Shown: positions 18,190-25,544 of the stretch, piece after piece | Position numbering within the stretch: position 1 is the first letter of the stretch | How the letters are laid out: each line of letters opens with the position of its first letter | Assembly: GCF_042678945.1 (NCBI RefSeq) | Contig: NZ_JBHTLM010000007.1 | Location: forward strand, 178,529-242,528 | Source: Fontibacillus puldeungensis | GTDB lineage: Bacteria > Bacillota > Bacilli > Paenibacillales > Paenibacillaceae | Direction of reading: 5' to 3' | Length of the DNA: 64,000 nt | Made by a program: the position numbers and the translations under genes | The notes under the pieces: generated by a model | The model's input: the letters and a program-made list of their open reading frames with translations, nothing else | The model's database searches: none | What the model was told of the DNA's origin: nothing

Positions 18190-19499
18190 TGATTTTCTCT
18201 GCGACGTAGTTCCTGATTGTGCTTGATCTTCGCTTCATTCCCCTGTTCCGTAGCTTCGTAGAACGTGCGCCCCTCAAGATTCGGCGGCAAATAGGCCTGC
18301 TGTACATAATGGCCGGGATAACTATGGGGATACTTGTACCCTTCATGGCCCAGCTTTACTGCCCCTTTATAGTGGGCGTCCCGCAGGTGAAGCGGAACCT
18401 CGGCTGACCGAACCTCCTCAATCGTCGCCAGCACCTTCCCGATCGCTTCTACAACAGCATTCGATTTAGGGCTTTCCACCGCAAACAGGATCGCTTGAAC
18501 GATGTTCAGCCGTGCTTCAGGCCAGCCATTGTTTCGATAGGCTTCGAGTGCGCTAACCGCCTGCACCATCGCCTGCGGATTAGCTAGGCCGATATCCTCG
18601 CTGCTTGCCGCAATTAATCGGCGAATGAAGGTCATCGGGTCCATGCCAAGCTTTTCGACCGCATATAGGAACCAGAAAACCGCCGCATCGCTGGAGCCGC
18701 GAATGCTCTTGTGAAAAGCGGAGAGGACGTCGTACTGCGTCGATTCGTCCGCTTTGACGAGGGGCCGGCGAATCGATTCCTCCGCCACCGCAAGCGTAAG
18801 ATGGACCGTACCGTCCTGCTCCGGCGGGGTCGTCATCGCCGCCAGCTCAAGCGCGTTCAACGCGCGGCGAATATCGCCGTTCGCCATGGAAGCGATGTGC
18901 CGCAGCGCCTCCTCGTCCACGTTCAGCTTCATGAAGCCGAGCCCCTTCTCCTTGTCTGCAAGCGCCCGGCTCATCGCGATCAGCGAATGCTCCTTTGTCA
19001 GTGGCTCTAGCTGGAACAAGGTAGAACGGCTCATCAACGCGCCGTTGACATAGTGAAATGGGTTTTCCGTCGTGGCCCCGATGAAAATGATCGTTCCCTT
19101 CTCCACCGCCGGAAGCAGGGCATCTTGACGCGAGCTGTTGAAGCGATGCACTTCGTCCAGAAACAGGATTGTCTTCGTCCCGTAGAACGATTTGTCGTTT
19201 TGCGCCTTCTCGATAACCTCCCGGACATCCTTTACGGAGGCATCAACCGCGTTAAGCCGAACAAACTCGGCTTTTGTATGATGGGAAATGATATGGGCGA
19301 GCGTTGTTTTGCCACAGCCCGGCGGTCCGTAAAGCAAAATGGATGATACCTGGTCAGCTTCAATCGCCCGGCGCAGCAGCTTTCCCGGACCGACGATATG
19401 CTCCTGTCCGATATATTCATCCAGCGAAGTCGGACGCATCCGATCGGCCAGCAGCCGTCCCGCCGGATCCGTTTCTTGTTTATAAGAGAATAAATCCAC
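18180..19499 (-). CDS. rarA: Replication-associated recombination protein A (RarA/MgsA)
   Basis: The 439-residue AAA+ ATPase starts at GTG 19499. It shows PLADRMRP-type entry (LLADRMRPTSLDEYIGQEH), Walker A GPPGCGKTT near residues 58-66, Walker B LFLDEVHRF, sensor 1 IGATTENPF and the clamp-loader-like C-terminal domain ending in YKYPHSYPGHYVQQAYLP. RarA acts at stalled replication forks and interacts with SSB. The position beside cymR/mnmA matches yrvN in Bacillus. It converges with dedA. Confidence 0.95.
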   Translation of the reverse strand: MDLFSYKQETDPAGRLLADRMRPTSLDEYIGQEHIVGPGKLLRRAIEADQVSSILLYGPPGCGKTTLAHIISHHTKAEFVRLNAVDASVKDVREVIEKAQNDKSFYGTKTILFLDEVHRFNSSRQDALLPAVEKGTIIFIGATTENPFHYVNGALMSRSTLFQLEPLTKEHSLIAMSRALADKEKGLGFMKLNVDEEALRHIASMANGDIRRALNALELAAMTTPPEQDGTVHLTLAVAEESIRRPLVKADESTQYDVLSAFHKSIRGSSDAAVFWFLYAVEKLGMDPMTFIRRLIAASSEDIGLANPQAMVQAVSALEAYRNNGWPEARLNIVQAILFAVESPKSNAVVEAIGKVLATIEEVRSAEVPLHLRDAHYKGAVKLGHEGYKYPHSYPGHYVQQAYLPPNLEGRTFYEATEQGNEAKIKHNQELRRRENQKG

Positions 19500-19650
19500 T
19501 ACCTGCTCACTTCCTTGAATACAGCTTAATCGTTAGCATAAGACCCTCTATATTCTAGCACAACTTACGTAAAAAACACTTATAGTCGTTCTTTCGCTTT
19601 CTCTTTAAGCCGGAATATGAGTTAATATAGATGTCGGGCCGACGAATCAC

Positions 19651-19755
19651 TGGAAAGGGGGCTGATCGAATTGATTACAGTGAGTGAGGTGGTTTCCGCG
19701 TAAGCGGAAACCGCAAAAACGGGGGGCTGGTTACAGCCCCCCTTATTTCCGTTTT
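19651..19755 (+). other. Tiny ORF with RBS and nested hairpins: decayed small toxin gene or leader peptide
   Basis: AAAGGGGG at 19654-19661 precedes TTG at 19671, which opens a 10-codon frame MITVSEVVSA ending in TAA at 19701-19703. The stop codon lies in the loop of a perfect 9-bp hairpin (19691-19712, GGTTTCCGC/GCGGAAACC). A second 9-bp GC-rich hairpin (GGGGGGCTG/CAGCCCCCC, 19721-19742) follows. The first residues resemble the start of holin-like small toxins of bacilli (MITV-E-), which also tend to be followed by such hairpins, but the hydrophobic helix is missing. It could instead be a leader peptide of the downstream HTH gene. Both readings are inference. Confidence 0.45.
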
Positions 19756-19903
19756 CAGTTAGCTGTGTTAAGATAGTAAAAAGTGCCAATCGATAAATGG
19801 ATTTTTAATTTATATTATAAGCCGAAAGGGGGATTTACGAACATGCTGACTTATCTTGTTTCAATGACGGAGGATGTAGCAAGAAATAAGGAGGAACATG
19901 ATC

Positions 19904-20203
19904 GTGAACTACAAAAACGGGAAGGATGTACTTCCCCCTAGGCTACTGCAGGAGCTCCAAAATTATATTCAGGGGGAGCTGCTGTACATTCCTAAACCGG
20001 AACGAAAAAGGGCATCGTGGGGTGAACTAAGCGGATCCCGCATTTTTATAGCTAAACGTAACGAAGAAATTTATCACCTTTATCGCACTGGATATTCCGT
20101 AGGGGATTTAGCCGAAAAATACCACTTATCTGACGAAAGCATACGCAAAATTTTGTGTAAAATGCGATCGGCCGCCAGACTGCAAGTGGCAGTTACAGAA
20201 TAA
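19904..20203 (+). CDS. CD3324-family HTH protein
   Basis: A 99-residue protein of the CD3324 (Mor-like) type. It starts NYKNGKDVLPPRLLQELQNY, has the GELLYIPKPERKR patch, and ends with a helix-turn-helix (GYSVGDLAEKYHLSDESIRK). AAGGAGG lies nine bases before the GTG at 19904; an ATG at 19898 is in frame but too close to the site. The family is a short DNA-binding protein of unknown target. It lies directly downstream of the hairpin region and upstream of an HNH endonuclease gene. Confidence 0.8.
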   Translation: MNYKNGKDVLPPRLLQELQNYIQGELLYIPKPERKRASWGELSGSRIFIAKRNEEIYHLYRTGYSVGDLAEKYHLSDESIRKILCKMRSAARLQVAVTE

Positions 20204-20267
20204 CAAAATCATTACGCGCGGACTCGTGTACGCCAAAAACGACACTTACGCGCCCATGAATAAATTG

Positions 20268-20290
20268 AGCCAAGGCCGATGGTCTTGGCT
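20268..20290 (+). terminator. Hairpin after the CD3324-family gene
   Basis: AGCCAAGGCC and GGTCTTGGCT pair around GAT. The following sequence ATAATATTAT is AT-rich but lacks a clean T run, so this is a weak or modest terminator. Confidence 0.55.
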
Positions 20291-20357
20291 ATAATATTAT
20301 CTTAACAGCTTATAATAAAGAGGCTTGTATAGGGTTAATAAAACAGAGGTGACATAC

Positions 20358-21059
20358 TTGAAACAGAAGCAACCTTCAACAAATTTACCTGACAGCCCTT
20401 CCCCCATAAATGCAAAAAAATGTGCCTATTGTGGAGAGGTGAAGCCGTTAACCGATTTTCTGAAGCGCACTGGAAAACGTGCTGGAAAAGGCTCTCGGCG
20501 CGGCGCTTGCCGCAGCTGCCGGACGCTTAAGAAACAGGATGCAGCCTTGCTGGCCGGGCACGCGAATACGATCAGCGTCCTAGGCAAAGTTCTCCAGTCG
20601 CCACTACCAACAACTCTTGGAGAAGCACCTAAACGCCGTATCAAGCAAGCGCTTCCCGCCCCGCCGCCAACCGTCTCTGGCTCGGACGCCCAAGTGCTTC
20701 GTCCGAACCGAAACGGCATGATACGCATGCGCGGACGGACTGACAAGGGGCGTCGTTGGCAGCAGGAAGTCGAACTTGAGCTAGCCGTAACGCTCGTACG
20801 CGAATATGCCGCTGTTGTGGTGAACCCTTATACCATCCGGCGTTTATATACCAATAAAGCATTCCGCAGCTATATCCTCACCCGCGACAAGCACACCTGC
20901 TTCTTCTGCGGCGAATACGGCGATACGATCGACCATTTGCTGCCAAAAGCCAAGGGCGGGCATACAACTCCGATGAACTGCGTATGCGCCTGCAATTTGT
21001 GCAATCAGAGTAAAGCCGACCGCAGCCTGGAGGACTTTATGGAGAATAGCGGGTCCTAA
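20358..21059 (+). CDS. HNH endonuclease with N-terminal zinc ribbon
   Basis: The C-terminal HNH domain reads CFFCGEYGDTIDHLLPKAKGG, then a conserved Asn and a second cysteine pair CNLCNQSK, the normal zinc-bound HNH nuclease layout. The N-terminal part holds another zinc-binding unit (CAYCGEVKP and CRSCR). Between them is a basic, probably disordered linker. AGAGGTGA precedes the TTG at 20358, giving 233 residues; the longer frame from 20325 is less likely. No intron, intein or phage packaging gene lies next to it. The cellular role is unknown; DNA repair, restriction or mobility are all possible. Confidence 0.85.
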   Translation: MKQKQPSTNLPDSPSPINAKKCAYCGEVKPLTDFLKRTGKRAGKGSRRGACRSCRTLKKQDAALLAGHANTISVLGKVLQSPLPTTLGEAPKRRIKQALPAPPPTVSGSDAQVLRPNRNGMIRMRGRTDKGRRWQQEVELELAVTLVREYAAVVVNPYTIRRLYTNKAFRSYILTRDKHTCFFCGEYGDTIDHLLPKAKGGHTTPMNCVCACNLCNQSKADRSLEDFMENSGS

Positions 21060-21062
21060 AAG

Positions 21063-23225
21063 CTACAGGGCCTCCAATTCAACCTTTGAAGCGAATTCTG
21101 AAGTTTCCGAAGTGACATAGGTCGGCAACGCTTCTCCATAAAGAAGCCAAAGCTCGTGCAGTGCCCGTGTACAGCCGACATAAAGCAGCTTGGCATCCTC
21201 TGGTCCATAATGCAGCGGATCGACATCCGTTACGATAACGGCATCAAACTCCAGTCCCTTGGACAAATAAACAGGCAGCACCGATACCCCTCCGGCATAC
21301 TGCTTCAGATCACCATTAATTAAGTGAATGTCGGCTCCTTCATGGATGAGTTCCTCGTAAAGCTCTTCCGCCTCACGCATCGTCCGCGTCAGAATGGCAG
21401 CTGTTCGGTAGGAACCGGCTAAAGCTTTATTCATCGCGCGCGTAATGGCCTCTCTCCGATGCTCTCCAGCTGCACCGAGCAGTTTCACCGGTTCACCGCT
21501 GCGGAATACAGGAACCGCCAATAGATCGGCATTGACGCCCCGTTCCAAAATTTCATTGGCAAACTGGATGATTTCCATGGTCGATCGGTAGCTTCGCGTC
21601 AGTGCGAAATAAGCGGTATCTTCAGCTTCAAACAGCGACTGCATTTCATGCCAGTTGCGAACCCCTTTGTAGTAATGAATCCCCTGTGACAAATCTCCAA
21701 GGATCGTAAACGAATGCCCTTTTACAAATCGGTCCAGCACATAAACCTGAAATGGCGAAAAATCCTGCGCTTCATCGATAACTACATGGTCAAAGGTCAT
21801 CTTCCCGTCAATTTCGTGAACCTTCGTATAAATATAGAGTAAACCAGGCAAATCTTCCTCTTTGACGATATTGTTTTTTAAACGAGTCCGCGTTTCCTTC
21901 CAGATGCCCTTCGGGACTTGTTCCGACATATCCGGCAATCCTGCAATACCGGCGCCCTTCTTGATGCCAAACAATTCCCTATATAGTGCTAGCGGCTCCA
22001 GCTCCGGCCACTTTTTAGCGTAAGCTTTTTCCCGCTGCTGGGCTTTTTTCTTTCTTTCCTTTAGTGCAGCGACTGAAGGTGACTTCTTAAGCGCCATTTC
22101 CACCCAGCGATGAATTCGGGCAAGTACTCTCTCTTTACGCCGCGCAACCGGATAATGGCGATATTCGCCTTCAAACCATGCCAAAATTTCTTTTCGCGGC
22201 AGCCGGGCACCATCCCAAGGCTCGAAATCGCCGTCAGGAACACACGCTGGCTCCAGGTCCTCCAGGAAAGTATCGATTAGTGCCTTAAACTCTATTGAAC
22301 CTTTAAATCTGCCAGGCAGCTCCGTATCCTCCAACCGCTCCTTGCCTCGCTTCTCACCATCAAACCAATATGACAAAGCCTCCGAACCGTCGGCAGGCAC
22401 ATCATCCAGCCCAAGTACCTTTGCCGCCCAGTCGCTGAACGTGCTCTGCTGGATATCACCCACCCCAAGCTCAGGCAGCACCTCGGAGATATAATCGATA
22501 AACATATGGTTCGGCGCAAAAATTATCATGCGCTCCGCCGTAATTTGCTCTTTGTACTGATACAGCAAAAAGGCCAGCCGATGCAGCGCTACGGTCGTCT
22601 TTCCACTGCCAGCTACCCCTTGGATAATGAGTGCGGTATTTTTGGCCGCCCGAATGATTTGGTCCTGCTCGGCCTGGATCGTCGAGACGATATCGCGAAG
22701 CCGATTGTCCTTGTTCTCCCCAAGTCGGTAAACGAGAAATTCGTCGGATACGGCCGGGCCATCGCTCTCCCGGTTATATGTATCAACTACTCGATCTAAA
22801 ATGCCCTTACGAATTACAATGTTGCGTTTCAGATAAACGAGCCCTTCAATCAAGCCTTCAGGGGCTACATATGATGCATCGTCCCCTCCGGTAAAAGAAT
22901 AGAACAGGCTGGCTACAGGTGCACGCCAATCGATGACAATCGGTTCCTTGCCGTCGGGATCGCCCACTCCCACTTTCCCAATATAAAGCGGAGTTTTACT
23001 TCTGCCCTGCTCTTCAAAATCGAGCCGTCCGAAATAGGGCTCATGGAAAGACTGCTCCAGCTGTTTTCTCTGGTTTTCCCGGTTTTCCTCGAGCAATTGC
23101 TCCGTAAAATCCTGTCCCGTGTAAACCGGGATGCCGCGCAGCATGGTCAGCCGCTTGTCGATCTGTTCCAAGGTACGGTCCAGCCGCGCCTTTTCTTCTT
23201 GATAGGCACTTTGAAAATCGTCCAC
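21063..23225 (-). CDS. helD: RNA polymerase recycling motor HelD
   Basis: A 720-residue superfamily 1 helicase-like ATPase. The N-terminal coiled coil (AYQEEKARLDRTLEQIDKRL) is followed by Walker A GVAGSGKTTVALHR near residue 200, FAPNHMFIDYISEVLPELG, VVIDEAQDFSPFQVYVL, LTRSYRSTMEI and a C-terminal VGCTRALHELWLL. HelD releases stalled core RNA polymerase from nucleic acid. AGGAGG lies nine bases before the GTG at 23225. It converges on the HNH gene with only 3 bp between coding ends. I see no terminator between them. Confidence 0.93.
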   Translation of the reverse strand: MDDFQSAYQEEKARLDRTLEQIDKRLTMLRGIPVYTGQDFTEQLLEENRENQRKQLEQSFHEPYFGRLDFEEQGRSKTPLYIGKVGVGDPDGKEPIVIDWRAPVASLFYSFTGGDDASYVAPEGLIEGLVYLKRNIVIRKGILDRVVDTYNRESDGPAVSDEFLVYRLGENKDNRLRDIVSTIQAEQDQIIRAAKNTALIIQGVAGSGKTTVALHRLAFLLYQYKEQITAERMIIFAPNHMFIDYISEVLPELGVGDIQQSTFSDWAAKVLGLDDVPADGSEALSYWFDGEKRGKERLEDTELPGRFKGSIEFKALIDTFLEDLEPACVPDGDFEPWDGARLPRKEILAWFEGEYRHYPVARRKERVLARIHRWVEMALKKSPSVAALKERKKKAQQREKAYAKKWPELEPLALYRELFGIKKGAGIAGLPDMSEQVPKGIWKETRTRLKNNIVKEEDLPGLLYIYTKVHEIDGKMTFDHVVIDEAQDFSPFQVYVLDRFVKGHSFTILGDLSQGIHYYKGVRNWHEMQSLFEAEDTAYFALTRSYRSTMEIIQFANEILERGVNADLLAVPVFRSGEPVKLLGAAGEHRREAITRAMNKALAGSYRTAAILTRTMREAEELYEELIHEGADIHLINGDLKQYAGGVSVLPVYLSKGLEFDAVIVTDVDPLHYGPEDAKLLYVGCTRALHELWLLYGEALPTYVTSETSEFASKVELEAL

Positions 23226-23430
23226 TTTCAGTTACCTCCTAAGGATAGTGTACTCCGCATAATCTGCCAGTGTCTCGATTGTAAGTCTCGGAGTCAATCA
23301 AAAGAAAGTTTATTATATCACTCCACCTGGAAAAAGGCGAATTTATCTAAATCGATTTATAAAACTGCATTAAGAAAAACGCCTGACGGCATCCTTTGAG
23401 TTAGCTTGGACTTCTACATCGAAGGGATGG

Positions 23431-23492
23431 GAGGGAATGGGGGTGGAAAGTTTCACCCGCTGCGAAACTTTCCACCCCATACCCATTCCCTC
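23431..23492. repeat. Long imperfect inverted repeat (large hairpin)
   Basis: The left arm contains GGGAATGGG then GGTGGAAAGTTTC; the right arm contains GAAACTTTCCACC then CCCATTCCC, with a 5-base insertion (CCATA) in the right arm. The loop is about 9 bases. The arms give roughly 22 pairs. There is no T run, so it is not an ordinary terminator. It lies 200 bp upstream of the helD start and 145 bp from the palindrome array. Confidence 0.8.
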
Positions 23493-23636
23493 TTCTGTTC
23501 TACTCCTTGCTCCCCGCATCTTTTTCAAATTCTCACCGATCTATTAGGCGTATTTTCAAGGGAGATCAACCGCGGGCTAGTGATAGTTTTACTCTTGGTC
23601 ACTTCCTTTTGCTCCTTGTCTCTCACCATCCGCTAG

Positions 23637-23821
23637 TAGATGTATTTCATGCATCTATTTCTTCATAAATTGGAGTTTTTGGAATTTTAGTTGCATTTCG
23701 TACATCTAAAATGATGCAATTTGCCTTGGCTGGTTCGTTTTGTTGATTTTAGCTGTACTTTCTGCAATTAAATGCTCATAGGATCCAAATAGGCAGAATT
23801 TAACTGCAGAAAATACATTTA
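23637..23821. repeat. Four-unit array of 21-bp palindromes (copy 1)
   Basis: Units are at 23637-23657, 23688-23708, 23750-23770 and 23801-23821. Each fits left arm TARHTGYA, a 5-base spacer, and right arm TRCAWYTA. Left/right arms are TAGATGTA/TGCATCTA, TAGTTGCA/TACATCTA, TAGCTGTA/TGCAATTA and TAACTGCA/TACATTTA; spacers are TTTCA, TTTCG, CTTTC and GAAAA. Centres are 51, 62 and 51 bp apart. The array is in the 780-bp gap between the end of the ydeI-like gene and the start of helD, which has no credible coding sequence. Confidence 0.85.
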
Positions 23822-23945
23822 TTTTGTTAGTCCCAACGGTAACGGTAAGTTTTATGGTAAGAGTAATCCTGATCGTCTGAAAGGTCTGAAAGTGCAGATC
23901 GTGTCCCCCACTCTATCTTCATTCAGTGACTTACTGATATATTGA

Positions 23946-23986
23946 AAAAAAAACGCGAGTTGCTTGAGAAAACCATCGCAACTCGC
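23946..23986 (-). terminator. Rho-independent terminator of tcdA-ydeI-like unit
   Basis: On the minus strand GCGAGTTGC pairs with GCAACTCGC across a 14-base loop and is followed by a run of nine T. Confidence 0.93.
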
Positions 23987-24005
23987 GTCATCAACATATC
24001 GCTTT

Positions 24006-24674
24006 TTACTTGTCCGTAGGCCGTTTAAGCCCCTGCATGAGCTTCTCCACCGTTTTGGCGATCCGGCTTTGCCTCGTTTCCGCCCGTTTAGCATCCGTAA
24101 TCCATTCAATATAGGCTTTCTTATGAGAAGGTGCCAATGCTTGAAAAAATGCGGCCGCCTCAGGCTGCTCGTTCAAAGCAGCCGTCAAATCCTCCGGGAT
24201 TATGACTGGTTCAGCCGCTTTCTTCGGCTTGACGTCAGAGCTTCCCTCAGCTCCAGTTCGGCGGGAAGACGTTGACGATAGCTTCACGAGTTCGGCCGGC
24301 CGGAAACGCATCGCCGACCACGTCTCATCTACCGATACCAAAGCGATGCCGTCATACCCGGCTGCCTTCACGGTATCCCAGCCTTTATCGCGGTTCAAAT
24401 CGGTTCCGGCCTTGGCTCCGCCCTTCGGATAGCACAACCACAGCAGCCCGTTCGGTTTTACCGCCTTCAGCGCCTCGCTAGCGTAATCCTCCACCTCTTT
24501 CGCGGAGCGAAAGAACATCTGCACAAAATCGTAGCTGCCTGCCGCCGATTCATCTACCACAGCGTGTTCTGGCGAGAGACCTAGCTGCTCAAAATAACCT
24601 TCCGGCGCTCTCAGCACGAGCACAATCCCTTCCTTCCCAGGAAGCCGCAGCTTCTTTACGAGGTCTGCATTCAT
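24006..24674 (-). CDS. YdeI/OmpD-associated-type protein with DUF3052-like N-terminus
   Basis: The 222-residue protein has two parts. The first 110 residues (LVLRAPEGYFEQLG, then DFVQMFFRSAKEVEDYASEA and GLLWLCYPKG) resemble DUF3052. The C-terminal 65 residues (VIIPEDLTAALNEQPEAAAF, LAPSHKKAYIEWITDAKRAE) match the YdeI/OmpD-associated region. A Ser/Thr/Arg-rich linker joins them. The family has no firm biochemical role. Its start overlaps the tcdA stop by 4 bp, so it is cotranscribed with tcdA. Confidence 0.75.
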   Translation of the reverse strand: MNADLVKKLRLPGKEGIVLVLRAPEGYFEQLGLSPEHAVVDESAAGSYDFVQMFFRSAKEVEDYASEALKAVKPNGLLWLCYPKGGAKAGTDLNRDKGWDTVKAAGYDGIALVSVDETWSAMRFRPAELVKLSSTSSRRTGAEGSSDVKPKKAAEPVIIPEDLTAALNEQPEAAAFFQALAPSHKKAYIEWITDAKRAETRQSRIAKTVEKLMQGLKRPTDK

Positions 24675-25426
24675 ACGCGGACTCCACCGCGCTCAAGCAG
24701 CTCACGCACAGCGACGCTAACCATAATTAGGCCCACCACCGGCGGAACAAACGAGTTGCTGGCCGGGGGCTGCTTCGCTTTGCGAATCTCCGGGGCATTC
24801 TCTGGAACGATTTTTTTCGTAACCTCTGCCCGAGGTTTAACCGGCTGCTCCGTAGAGAATACGACTTTTACACCCTTCCGAATACCCTCTTCACGAAGCT
24901 TTGTTCGGATGACACGGGCCATCGGGTCCATGTGGGTTTTGGAAATGTCGGTCACCTGGAATTTGGTAGGGTCCATCTTATTAGCCGCACCCATACTGGA
25001 CAAAATCGGGATTCCCCGATTCAGGCATTCCTTGATCAAATGGATTTTGTACTTGATCGTATCGGAGGCATCCAAGACATAATCGATCTTGTACTTAAAC
25101 AATTCCTCATATGTCTCTTCCGTATAGAACATGTTCAGCGCAATGGTCTCGCATTCGGGATTGATAAGTTTCACCCGCTCGCACATCAAATCCGCCTTTT
25201 TCTGACCAACCGTAGTTGTGAGAGCATGGATTTGGCGGTTTATGTTCGTAATATCCACGACATCCTTATCGATCAGAATAATTTTCCCGACCCCTGTCCG
25301 CGCCAGGGCTTCAACGGCCATCGAGCCTACTCCGCCGATTCCCAGCACCGCGACGGTGCTATTTTTCAATATGTCCAGGCCCTCAGCGCCAATGGCAAGC
25401 TCTGTCCGTGAAAACTGATGAAGCAT
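24671..25426 (-). CDS. tcdA: tRNA threonylcarbamoyladenosine dehydratase TcdA (YrvM)
   Basis: An E1-like ThiF-fold enzyme of 251 residues. The nucleotide-binding motif is GIGGVGSMAVEALARTG followed by IDKDVVDITNINRQ. It converts t6A37 to cyclic t6A in ANN-decoding tRNAs. The typical family start MLHQFSRTELAIG corresponds to ATG at 25426, ten bases after GGAGG; the longer frame from 25444 includes that GGAGG and is rejected. The basic region with the SNSFVPPVVGLI segment near the C-terminus is typical. In Bacillus yrvM lies beside aspS; here the maltodextrin cluster lies between them. Confidence 0.93.
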   Translation of the reverse strand: MLHQFSRTELAIGAEGLDILKNSTVAVLGIGGVGSMAVEALARTGVGKIILIDKDVVDITNINRQIHALTTTVGQKKADLMCERVKLINPECETIALNMFYTEETYEELFKYKIDYVLDASDTIKYKIHLIKECLNRGIPILSSMGAANKMDPTKFQVTDISKTHMDPMARVIRTKLREEGIRKGVKVVFSTEQPVKPRAEVTKKIVPENAPEIRKAKQPPASNSFVPPVVGLIMVSVAVRELLERGGVRV

Positions 25427-25544
25427 GATTTGAAAACCTCCCAAATAGGTATAGCTTACCCTCTGATAAGCCGTTCATGGCATCATCGTAGCGGTCGCTG
25501 AGCCGAAGAAGGTGCGTTTTCGGTGCAAATTGCCCGTACCCAAA

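Noticed and set aside
20358..21059. Homing endonuclease of an intron or intein
   Set aside because: No split host gene or intron structure surrounds the HNH gene.
23406..23636. 76-codon plus-strand ORF upstream of the first palindrome array
   Set aside because: Its first half is the large inverted repeat and it has no RBS; low-complexity shadow.
23637..23821. CRISPR array
   Set aside because: Four repeated units with spacers of 30 and 41 bp suggest a CRISPR at first glance, but units are degenerate palindromes of 21 bp, occur in mixed orientation, and there are no cas genes.
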